In this document: positions 36,847 through 46,995 of the stretch, piece after piece
Layout of the letters: each line of letters opens with the position of its first letter
Numbering within the stretch: the stretch's first letter is position 1
Source: Congeria kusceri
Lineage: Eukaryota > Mollusca > Bivalvia > Myida > Dreissenidae
Reading direction: 5' to 3'
Assembly (NCBI GenBank): GCA_027627225.1
Contig: CM051028.1
Location: forward strand, 20,607,701-20,671,700
Length of the DNA: 64,000 bases
The notes under the pieces: model-generated
The model's database searches: none
What the model saw: the letters and a program-made list of their open reading frames with translations, nothing else
Told to the model about the DNA's origin: nothing
Program-made: the position numbers and the translations under genes

Positions 36847-37195
36847 CACAAATATTTATTCCATTTTTCATTGGATGCAAGCGAATTTATTCTTTGTGAA
36901 TAAACAACAATCAGGTACAGAGTAAGTTCAAGCAACAAACACAACAGTATCCCACCAAATTAAATGTGTACTTATACTCCTTAGCCTTCTAAATTATAAC
37001 TAAGTTCAAATATAACTAAGACAATATTTATTCCATTTTTCATTGTATGCAAGCGAATTTATTCTTTGTGAATAAACAGCAATCAGGTACAGAGTAAGTT
37101 CAAGCAACAAACACAACAGTATCCCACCAAATTAAATTTGTACTTATACTCCTTAGCCTTCTAAATTATAACTAAGTTCAAATATAACTAAGACA
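36847..37195. repeat. Two tandem copies of a ~177-bp unit
   Basis: The phrases atttattccatttttcattg, gcaagcgaatttattctttg, cagtatcccaccaaattaaa and ccttctaaattataactaag occur in both halves with few differences. A (TAA)n microsatellite follows at about 37206-37230, adjoining the LINE 3' end. Confidence 0.85.
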
Positions 37196-37205
37196 ATCCT
37201 TGTCA

Positions 37206-38262
37206 AATAATAATAATAATAATAATAATAAACTACACAATTATTATATTGTTGCAAAATCACAAAAAGGCACGTTACAAAGCATTACTAAAATATTGTA
37301 AAACAAGCAATATGTTAACATAAATCACTGATTTGTTATTGGGTATTGACGTTCATTTTTTAATGTAGTAATGGAAGATGCCTGTCTTATATTAATCGGA
37401 ATAAAATTCCATACATATTTGGCACAATACGAGAATGTTCGTTTTCCATACTCAGTTTTAAACCGAACAGATGATATATCGTTGTGAGTTGTGGAATCTG
37501 AGAGCGTATGCATTGTTATTAAAGAAGTTATTACGTCATTGAAATTAGACGGCATTGAACCGAGTAATAAGTTATGTACAATAGTTCCAATGAGGAAAGT
37601 AAACCTGTTGTCAAATGACAACCAACCTAGTTCTTAGAATCAAGGAACTGATGTAGTAGAAAATGGTTTATTAAGTATTATTTTAGCGGCCCGTTTTTGT
37701 AAGGAAGATACTCTTCACAAGTTTGATTGTGTTGCTGAACACCATTATGCGAAACAAATAGTTCACAGATGTTAATATGCATGAGTTGTAAAATAATGTC
37801 CTTGTTTCATAGGTTAGGAAGCTTTTGATTCTTTTTAATAAGGCTAGTTTAGAATTGAGTTTGCGACAGACGTTTTTTGTATGCGGTTACCAACTGAGAT
37901 GCTTTTTTTGTCGATAGTTATTCCGAGAAAGTTGAACAAATTTATTTGCTCAATATCACTGTAATTTATATTAAGTGTAAGATTGTACGTAAAACTATTA
38001 GCTTTTGATAATATAATGCATTTAGTTTTGTTCGGATGTAATGACGTGTTGTTGAAGGAAAACCAAGTAAATGTAATGTCTAAATCGTTTTGCAATGAAC
38101 AATGTATATTTTGAATCTTACGTGTATTGTTGAATCATCTGCAGACGAAGATCAATTGTTGAGTTTTGAAGAAAGTCGTTAATATATATCAGACATAGGA
38201 GAGGACCAAGAATAGGTCCATGTTGTACACAGGCCTTGATGTTTTGAACTGAAGATTTCAAT
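37206..38262 (-). pseudogene. LINE reverse-transcriptase remnant
   Basis: Minus-strand fragments in order: ILGPLLCLIYINDFLQN (about 38215-38165, RT motif before the catalytic box), then an ADDST-like catalytic box in another frame (about 38138), then WFSFNNTSLHPNKTKCIIL and NLFNFLGITID (38070-37900), then a C-terminal YGKRTFSYCAKYVWNFIP (about 37450-37400). The layout is that of a CR1/Jockey-like ORF2 C-terminal half. Frames change at least twice and the 5' part is missing. A (TTA)n tail at its 3' end fits LINE insertion. It is inactive. Confidence 0.75.
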
Positions 38263-39604
38263 AGGGGCTGGGCGAATAGTAATTTTGGACCAAGTTAACC
38301 GGTCGCCAAATACCCGCGCGTACCCGGTATTGCACGTTTACACCCACTATGCACGAGTCCATTTGCTAATTTATAACGAATAATGGGTGACATTAATGAA
38401 GTTAAAGAAACTATGTCTATGAAAAGGGCACCAAGGGGACAACATTATTGAACAATCAGAATTGTTGATATTAATATTGTCATATTGAATACGAAGGTTA
38501 AAATAGTAAACGCGTTATGGAAAGAAAAGCTAACGCATTCTGAAAAATATAATTTCGATCGTGTTTGTTTGACCCGTTTCTTGATTACATTTTGACGTCA
38601 ATATTTCAAGTAATATGTATGACCGTGGTTTGCACATGCATTCTTACAAGTCAGTATAGCCTATTCGGTTTTTAGTGCGCTGTCAATTGTTATTTGTACT
38701 TTCGACTCCGTGAGTTCGTTATCTACCTGGGTTTTCGTGTTATTTTTTTCAAGCATTTTTTGCGTATTTTTTATAAAAAATCTCAAAATGTAGTAAGTAT
38801 TACTTAACTAAATTTATACGCCTGTATTTGTTCATTTCTAATACATAATAGCATTAGCATTACTGTGCCATATTTTTTTTGTAGACAAAGTCCTTTTAAA
38901 GACGAACCGGATACTATCGCAATGACATTTTCACGATACCGCTATTAAAATAAATACTAAAATTCACGTGTTTGGTGGAAACGAATGAAATGGAATTTCC
39001 AACACCTGCATAGCACTTTCACGCCATTATCGTTTTTAACGGTAATAGTACTAGTTAGCATATACTATTGTGTAATGCAATGAATTACGTTGATTTAAAT
39101 ATAGGTCGCTTATTCAGCAATCGCTCAATGAAAATCTTTGGTATCCTTGTAGGAAAAAATGTACCCCGTGTGCTCGCCTTATCTTACCCGCTCGAGGGTA
39201 CCCGGGTACCCGTCCAGTCATTAGTGTTAAACAAAGAATCATATTTATATTATATTTTATTAAAGTGCAGCCCATACACTCATTTGAATGACTATGGACG
39301 AAAATGATATATCGAAAATATAAGTACCATCCGAAGAGTATACAATATTACGGGTATATTTATGTACATGTAAAGGCTTATATGATGACACATTTGGTAT
39401 CTTAACTACATCCTATTTAACAGCGTACAACACAAAACAACTAAAAAAAGATCAATAACGTTTGGAAACATGACAAACATAAAACCAGTAGGAAATAAAG
39501 TAAAATGATTCAGCTATTAAACTACCTTGGGTAAACGGCATAAAAAAGCAAATTATTTATGCACACATGTTTTGCCCCAGTTTCAGTCGACATTATAGGC
39601 GTCT
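38263..39604. other. Intergenic, 3' flank of kinase gene C
   Basis: It starts with ggggctgggcgaatag next to the LINE break, which looks like the edge of another repeat. GC-rich patches (acccgcgcgtacccggtat, gagggtacccgggtacccg) near 38310 and 39195 may be its parts. On the minus strand a possible polyadenylation signal for gene C lies near 39255 (aataaaatat). No gene is seen. Confidence 0.35.
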
Positions 39605-40669
39605 CTAGCTTCTAAAAATGTACTCCGCTTTCAAAAACACGTCACTGAACTGGTTGACTTCCGGTCGGTCGTCGGCATCGTATTTCCAGGCGTCGTCCAT
39701 GATTGCCTCAATGGACCGGTTAACCACCACGCCTTTTGGTATTTCCGGCACGCAGCCCTTTTCGCCTACCTGCTTCTGAAGTTGCAACGTGCTGAGGCCC
39801 GGATATGGTTCCTCTTCGTATACAATCTCAAATACGATCAGCGCGAGGCTCCAGATGTCAGCGCGCATCATGTCGCACACATTCAAGGCTTCGCCTCGTA
39901 GCACTTCCGGTGCGGTATAGCGCAACTTTCCAATCCCAGAAACGGTCGTTCTGCTTGTAGACAACGATGTCTCAGAATATTTTCTGACTAAGCTCAAGCC
40001 AAAATCGGAAATCTTCACAATAATGTCCCCGTTAGGTGACATCGTCATCAGGATGCTATCCGACCTAAGGTCACAGTGAGCGACGTTTTCTCCGTGCAAA
40101 TAAATCAAGCCGAAGCATATCTGACGGATGATTGTCAGTCGCTGATCGTCTTCCATGTTTGCCATGTCTTCGTCGATGTGAATAACGTCAAAGAGGGATT
40201 TCTTCATGTACTCCATCACGATACAAATATGGTCCGGCTCATTGCATGCACCGATGTACCGCACAATATTTGGATGAACGAATCTACGGAAGCGCTTAAT
40301 GTGCTTGATTTTCTCCGTGAATAAATCCTTCTTCTTCCCTTCCAGTGTCCCGCTTTTCATCTCCTTCACAGCTACCGCAGTTCCACGCAACTCTGCCAAA
40401 TGCACAACAGTAAATCTTCCTTCTCCTATCTTTTCACACAATTTCAGATCGGTAAACGGGATGATTTCATCGACGTCTGGCAATCTGTCCGTGGTTGTCG
40501 CCTCGACTTCATGTTCGTCGAACCATTCCGTTTCTGCCAGCTGGCGCATAAGCCTGTCCATACAGTTAATCGTTGCAATATGTTCGGCGTCGTCGGTCTG
40601 ATATTCCGGCATCGGTTCGATATGGTCAGGGCGGTAGTCGTCCAAGATATCGTCAGAAAATGTAAGGAC
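39605..40669 (-). CDS. Repeat-kinase gene C, exon 2: kinase domain with altered catalytic loop
   Basis: The exon starts after ttttattacag and joins exon 1 in phase 0; the whole protein is about 540 residues, 354 of them from this exon. Motifs: KIGEGRFTVVHLA glycine loop, VAVKEM lysine (about 288), HPNIVRYIGA, HCDLRSDS catalytic loop (Asp about 386), KISDFGLS (about 408), RYTAPEVLRGE and ADIWSLALIVFEIVYEE. The catalytic-loop Lys and metal-binding Asn (DLKxxN) are Arg and Ser, so catalysis may be reduced or lost although HxD and DFG remain. A few extra residues (RFRRF) sit between the alpha-C region and HPNIV. It ends at AEYIFRS, as in copy B. The family looks TKL/RIPK-like. Confidence 0.85.
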   Translation of the reverse strand, partial: VLTFSDDILDDYRPDHIEPMPEYQTDDAEHIATINCMDRLMRQLAETEWFDEHEVEATTTDRLPDVDEIIPFTDLKLCEKIGEGRFTVVHLAELRGTAVAVKEMKSGTLEGKKKDLFTEKIKHIKRFRRFVHPNIVRYIGACNEPDHICIVMEYMKKSLFDVIHIDEDMANMEDDQRLTIIRQICFGLIYLHGENVAHCDLRSDSILMTMSPNGDIIVKISDFGLSLVRKYSETSLSTSRTTVSGIGKLRYTAPEVLRGEALNVCDMMRADIWSLALIVFEIVYEEEPYPGLSTLQLQKQVGEKGCVPEIPKGVVVNRSIEAIMDDAWKYDADDRPEVNQFSDVFLKAEYIFRS

Positions 40670-41120
40670 CTGTAATAAAAACACATAAGTTTAGACTGTT
40701 ATATATTGTAAAAACACTGTTTATGAATCCTGAAAATCTTTAATCACGCATTATTAAACACAGGATTGTGTATTAAAGGAATTGATACCATATGTACCTA
40801 AATTAAATTGTAAATCCTATTTACTTTATCGGGGTATTTGTAAGCCTCTTTGTTGTTTTCAGGAGTATTTACAAGATTTTACAAGGAAAATTGCACAAAT
40901 AATCCTCTTACCTAATTCACCGCCAAAAGTGTGTTAATGTATGTACCTTGTTATAATGCGCTATTGGTACATCTACATGTCTTTTTCTTCTAAAATGCAT
41001 ATTTTACGGTAATTCAATCAGGAACACAGTTCTCTAAATGAACTTAAGATCCTTCGGCATTCTAAATGCTACCAGATTCAAGCTCTCCGGTGCGGGTTTA
41101 TCATCGCGGTTATATATTAC
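40670..41120 (-). other. Intron of kinase gene C
   Basis: A 451-bp intron from AAG|GTAATA to TTATTACAG. AT-rich, with no repeat recognised. Confidence 0.75.
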
Positions 41121-41678
41121 CTTGTTCTCATCCTGTTCTTCGCCCATCCCAGCACTGCTGCTGATGGCATTTTCAACTTCGGTCTGATCGGAGGAAACAT
41201 GTCCCGTTTGGTATTTTGCGCTTGCTATACTATTCCCGGCGCCTTTTAGAGAGATCGACATACTCCCCAATGGCTGTTCGACCCTTCCGGCACTTCGGTC
41301 TAACTTATTATCAACATATGTCCTGGATGAAGACGCGGATGGTTTGTTGGTGATTCCGGACGTATTTTTTTTGCCGGAATTACCACCATTTGAAACCGAC
41401 ATGCTGCCTTTCGGGAGCGGTCCAAGAGATTGGTATTCTGCGTTATCAAGAAATGTGTCCGGCGACGACGAATGGGCAGAACTGCATTCATTTCCTGCAC
41501 CAAATAAACCACTCTCTTTCTCGAAAACAAAACCACTGTTTTCGATTTGTGTAGCATTAGATCTGGTATTGCTTCTTCTGCTACTAGACTTGCTCTTAGA
41601 AATGACATGAGTGCCTAAGGGTTTTTCTGCCCGACCGACGCGCCGATTATATGCGTTGTTTTTATACTTCTTTGACAT
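41121..41678 (-). CDS. Repeat-kinase gene C, exon 1: divergent YVDN/GRVG repeats
   Basis: The ATG at 41678 follows an acceptor (tttatgtttcag) by 11 nt, as in A and B. The exon encodes 186 residues and ends in phase 0 at the strong donor AAG|GTAATA. Three repeats are visible near residues 3-28 (KYKNNAYNRRVGRAEKPLGT), 75-96 (TFLDNAEYQSLGPLPKGSMS) and 119-143 (RTYVDNKLDRSAGRVEQPLG). The spacers are rich in Ser, Gly and Asn, with basic SKSKSSSRRSNTRSN after the first unit. This is the most divergent copy. The open frame continues to 41034, but the shared structure supports the splice. Function unknown. Confidence 0.8.
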
Positions 41679-43027
41679 TTCCGTTCAAACTGAAACATAA
41701 AAAAATCCAAGGCAATTTCATGAATATACTTGTAGTGTCAATTGGAGACTCCGGAAATTCCAGTGACCTTAGTATTTAATTACCAACTTCGGTTAAGGAC
41801 AGAAAAGTTTAGATTAAAACACTCGAAGACAATAATCCACACATCTACAGGATGATCCTCCCCTATCCAAGGAACTATCTCAACGAAAAGGGCCTCAAGG
41901 GGGTAATTTCTTTTTTTTTAAATCTGAAATTAAGGTGCGCACTTCTAGGTTGTCAAGTCTCGTACTTTTTTTTAAAGTATTACAAAATTTGAGAGTTGTT
42001 TCATGTAATCAAACGTAAAATAAAGAGATATTTTCATTATCAACCAACAAAAGTATGATGAGGTATTTTATTTTACTTCATAGCCATGTCACTGTCCAAC
42101 TTTATTGATAAAACTATTCATGACGTCGGCTGAAGCAATAAATCATCGATTTTGTGATGTAATCTTCACTTAAAGGCCAATATTTTTTAATATAGCAAAT
42201 GTTAAAAGAACAAGTATGAATAAAACACATATAAGCCAATGTCAAGAAGTTTTTATTACAAATGTAACAATCAGAGCATGTCAACGTTACATCTACCAAT
42301 TATTCATAACGAAATAATTAAAATTAAATTTGTTAAAATGCACGTGCTACAATCTTAATGCGTTAGCGCGAATTTAAATAAATTAGTTCAACAAATACAC
42401 GATTTTCAATAATTAAATTAGCTAAAATAGTTGATATACAATCACTGACGGAATTCCGAATCACTGGCAGTGCCGGGTCCTTTTAAGATTAATGGTTCTG
42501 AAAATAATTACCATCCTCCCATTTCGATTTTAAGTAACTGGTATTTTAACAGCAATACATTTGCAGTAAATCAACAAAGTTTCCTATCTATATGCTGATC
42601 AATCAACCAAAACGGGGATTTTTGTGTAATAGCTGTTGAAAAATCTACCGGCACACCGATTACAGAAACTATGCTACGTTTTATTTATCGGTATTAAACA
42701 TCGATAAATGCACACATTTAATGTGTCAATTAGTAAATAAATGTATATTCTGGGTAACATCTGCTTTCCAAATTACTGCAGAAAACGGTTATATCAACAC
42801 ATGCGTATTGTGGTGTTTCGGGTCACTGGAAAGGACATAATTGTTGAAAGTGGGATAATATTATGTCAAGCAATTTTTTTTATATTATTAATGGAATATC
42901 TCCATGGGTTGGTTGGGACAGTAGTCTCATGCACCATGTCAGACAATTAATTATTGACCAATATGAATTATTTGCTACACAAATAAAGTTATATTATAGG
43001 TAGGTCGAAGTTGTCTCCCTTTGTGTA
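41679..43027. other. 5' flank of kinase gene C and spacer to LINE
   Basis: This AT-rich stretch should contain the promoter and 5' non-coding exon of gene C, which I cannot place. No repeat or gene is recognised. Confidence 0.35.
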
Positions 43028-44090
43028 ATGGCTGCATGCACATTTATTTTGCTCTGCGTTTTGAAATGGTTATACAATGGCGAGGCTGTAAATGTTACAT
43101 CCATGTATAAATATATGGGTTTACTCTTCACTCCCACTCTCTCATGGACAAAAGCAAAACAAAAACTAGCTGCACAGGCTAAAAAGTCAATTAATGCAAT
43201 AAAAATGTTTCAGATGTCTTTCATTCGCTTCGATGGAGTAGAATTATTCAAACCAGTTTACTCAATGGTGAAGCCTATACTCACGTACGGAGCTCAAATC
43301 GGGGGTTTTGAATTTTCAGAAATAATCGAACGTGTTCAAATACAATGTTGTAACACATTTCTAGGTGTTAATATATCTGTCAATGATTGTATGGCGCTGG
43401 GAGAGTGTGGGCGATTTCCGCTTTGTGTTGACTACTTCACAATTTGTATACAATATTGGTGTAAAATATTGCACATGCCAAATTATAGGTACCCACGGAA
43501 CTGTTATTTAATGCTTAAACAACATGATGATTTAGGTAGAATTAACTGGACTACTGGTGTTAAAAATTTGCTTTTCAAACATGGTTTTGGTAACGTTTGG
43601 ATATCCCAAGAAATTGGTAATGTTAATGTTGTTCTAGAAACTTTTAAACAACGAATACGTGATATTAAATAACAAAATTGGCATGACAGTTTAAATTCAA
43701 CTCGTTGTGATACGTATATGCAATTTAAGTCATTGCTAAACCCAGAAAAATATTTATCTGTTAACATTCCTTTTTGTTATCGTAAAATCTTTGCTAAATT
43801 TAGATGTTCTGACCATAAATTTGCAATAGAAACCGGAAGAAATGCAGGTATTTTAAGAGAAGAACGTTATTGTACTTTTTGTCTAGAACAATTGCAAATA
43901 AGAATAGTAGAAACAGAATTTCAAGTATTTTTTGAGTGTCTAAAATATATACAAAAACGCAATTCATATTTGTATTCATGGTTTAACGGCCAAAGTGATG
44001 TTGCTTCTTTTATAAATCTTATGCGATCCACGAATGAAGTTGTACTACAGAAAATAATGACATATATTTTTCAGTTAATGAAAACATAGA
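43028..44090 (+). pseudogene. Non-LTR retrotransposon ORF2 C-terminal region, one stop
   Basis: One plus frame is open from 43028 to 44089 except for a TAA at 43670. It reads YKYMGLLFTPTLSWTKAKQK, VYSMVKPILTYGAQIGGFEF and, after the stop, QNWHDSLNSTRCDTYMQFKS and LREERYCTFCLEQ followed by FFECLKYIQKR. This is the region after the RT palm in many LINE proteins, including the terminal Cys/His motif. The 5' part with endonuclease and RT core is absent, as expected from 5' truncation. The 3' end probably lies near 44205 (gggccggtggcctttattta, then aaataaac). Confidence 0.75.
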
Positions 44091-44205
44091 CATCGATTTA
44101 CATGTTTATTGTGCACGATTGTGAGACACAACCTTTCATTATATAAGTTTGATTGTATGTTGTATTTTGGGCCGGTGGCCTTTATTTACAAAATAAACTT
44201 TTTGT

Positions 44206-46480
44206 TCTGTTTTTTGTTCTGTTCTATGCTTCTCATAGGTTAGATTTACCCTTCTATTAGTAATAAATAACATAACAGCTTTTCGTGGTATTTCAAACTG
44301 AAGACTGGTTCTAGCCATGGGGCGAACAAAGAAGACCCTTCAAGGTTATAATGTTTTCCGATATTTATCTCATTAATATTATTATTACAGTTGATCGATG
44401 CAAGCATGTATTGTATACGAGTATGCTATATGTATTGTATGTATTCAAAAGTTGTCAGATTGTTAAATCTGTCTTTTTAATAGAAGCACAGACTGTGAGT
44501 TCCATATTAATAATGTTGTTGTTTTTTAACAATTTTATATACAATGATCTATAGTGTCCTCCACTTAATAGTTTAGAGTACCATTCAGCTTTATGGTTAC
44601 AGATGGAATATCATCATTTTGCTGTAGTATTGTGTGATTCAGAATGTTGAAGTTAACATTGGAATAGTGCTACCGGTATATCTTATTCTAACATTATGTT
44701 TTGTGTTACTTTTATATTCTTAGGTTGTTAATTTTTTCAATATGCCTATGTTTGTTATCAAATTGTTGAGCTGGTTGTTACTGGTGATACATGTATGTTT
44801 AGAAACTATGAATAATGAAACTACGTTAATGAATTTTGGATTTTTTATCGCATTTCGGTTAATGTACAGATTTCATTTATTTCGCGGATTATTTTAATTC
44901 TTTTAGCTGGTAATTTTATGCATAATTGTACCAATCAAAAGGCATTGACAAACGTTGATAGATAATAAGATGAGTTATTGTTGCAGTCCAACGTCTAAAT
45001 GACCATGTAAGCTATATGGCTCTGTACCTGTTCATATATTGACCCACATCCTACATGAAATATAAATAAGATGACAAATGAGGGAAATTTGTCAATAGGC
45101 CCGAAGTATTTTATTGTGATTATTTGTTGTCCGGTTTCCAGAAATGAATATATCTTCCTAGTGGTGTTGTTTGACAACAACTACGTCAGAGTGACAGTTA
45201 AAAATGCTTTTAAATCAAAACTTAAAAGAAACCATCGCAAAAGTGTCAAGTGAACCGGAACACACGTAGCTGATTCGGAACCCCCGCAAATATTTAACAA
45301 CAATACTTAATGTTACCAAATGTTTCAAACATGCATATTAAAGCTTAGATACCTGTCTTCCGTAGTATATTTAGGCTTACGTGATTGAAAGTACATTTAA
45401 AATGAAGAGAGTGGTTTTGTCGTTAGTGACCCGGAAGTACCAAATTGATAGTATATGTAAAGTTTATGAAATGACTCATTCTGATCATGTACTCAGCATT
45501 AAAGACACATTACTCTACTAAAATGCAAAACCAATACATACTTCATAAAACAAAATAAAACAAAATAATAAATAGCACGGTTCATTTCTGTCAACAATGT
45601 TTATTGGTGTTACCAAACAATATCAACAACAGAAATGCAGTAACTTACCAGTACAGCAAATGTGCAATCCAAGTTTCGTCTCGGCTGCATGCGCCCGGGT
45701 TTTCGAAAAAACTATTTTTAGCACAACATTGAATGTGAAAGTATTCAATTTCCATTTTCAGAAAACGGAACACGTGTACAGAAAACGATTGTCTTTTTTG
45801 TTATATTAAAAATAGTGGACTAATATACATTTTTTATTAGTTATAATACATTTAATCTGTATAGAACTTTATTTACCTTTCTGTCATATTACATCGCAAA
45901 AACAATCAAAGCACTGCAGACACTATTTAACATATTTTAATTTGCTTAAACAAACATTATAAAATGTATTTAGTGAAGATGACATTTTGGACTCTTTCGT
46001 ACATTTATGCCGCTTTCACATGCACCCGCTTCACATGCATCCGCTTGCGTCTGCGTTCTGCGCGCGCGGATATTGTGTCCGCGTGATGCGAACGGAAACC
46101 CTTTTAGATGAGTTTACGTTCTTTCTTTTGCAAACCGGATTAACCTGTCGGAAATTGAGGAATTTAGCAGCTACTTGATTTTGATAGAAAGATTACAATC
46201 ATTATGAATGCATGATTCTATAGAAAACAACACTAATCATTGATCAACACTGGCTTAAAGACGGTTTCGGTGGCTTTTTCTGCGCATTTTTCGCGCATCA
46301 GTGGAGGTGATTTAAATCTTCAAAATGACAAGTGTCTTGACAGATAATGATATATATGAAATATTTTGTACTCTGTTATTATCAAATAGAATCAGATATA
46401 TTGATAATAAAGTAGTAGTGTCTCGTGACTCTGTTATTTGTGAAAGCTTGTTAATACGCTCAAACGAAAGTAGAAACACC
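44206..46480. other. Intergenic, no recognised gene
   Basis: AT-rich sequence. Short ORFs lack recognisable domains. A small GC-rich patch near 46020-46090 repeats cttcacatgca/cttgcgtctgcg-like text but has no clear structure. Confidence 0.35.
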
Positions 46481-46850
46481 TGGCCCCGTGTTCACAAAAC
46501 AAGTTAAGCCTGATTTTCAGGTTCAATATGAACTTGATCCAGATATTTAGGATCAGACTCAAAAAAATGGCGTTCACTAAAGTTCCGGATCAATTTTAAT
46601 TATTAGACAAATATTCTAGATCAATTTTAATTATTAGACAAACATGTATTTTACATAATAATGAACTCTCCCCAGCGTAGATTTTCTGAGATGAACATTT
46701 TAATAAAAAATTAACACAAATTTGTGTTATTTTTCCATGAAATAAAATACAATATTTTTGAGATTCCTCTCATATGAGCTACAAGATGAAGATCAGTTAA
46801 GATTGATCTTGATCCTAGAGTTAATCCTTTGTGAACATAGGCCGGCCTGA
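46481..46850. mobile_element. MITE-like element with inverted ends (GGCC...TGTTCACAAA)
   Basis: The left end, ggccccgtgttcacaaaac, pairs with the right end, tttgtgaacataggccgg. The interior also shows partial symmetry (cttgatccagatatttagga and gatcagttaagattgatctt, then gatcct). About 370 bp, non-coding. Confidence 0.65.
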
Positions 46851-46995
46851 ATAATGAACTCGCATAGCTGTGCACTTTCAAGCGATCATTGTTAAAGTGT
46901 TTTGGCTGTTATGACTTTTGTGTTCCTAATTATAATTAAGTGATGTTTCAACCAGAATCAAATATGCATGTATATAATGTATTCATTAACTTTTT

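Noticed and set aside
39068..39307. 79-codon plus-strand ORF downstream of kinase C
   Set aside because: It spans GC-rich repeat fragments and has no recognisable domain.
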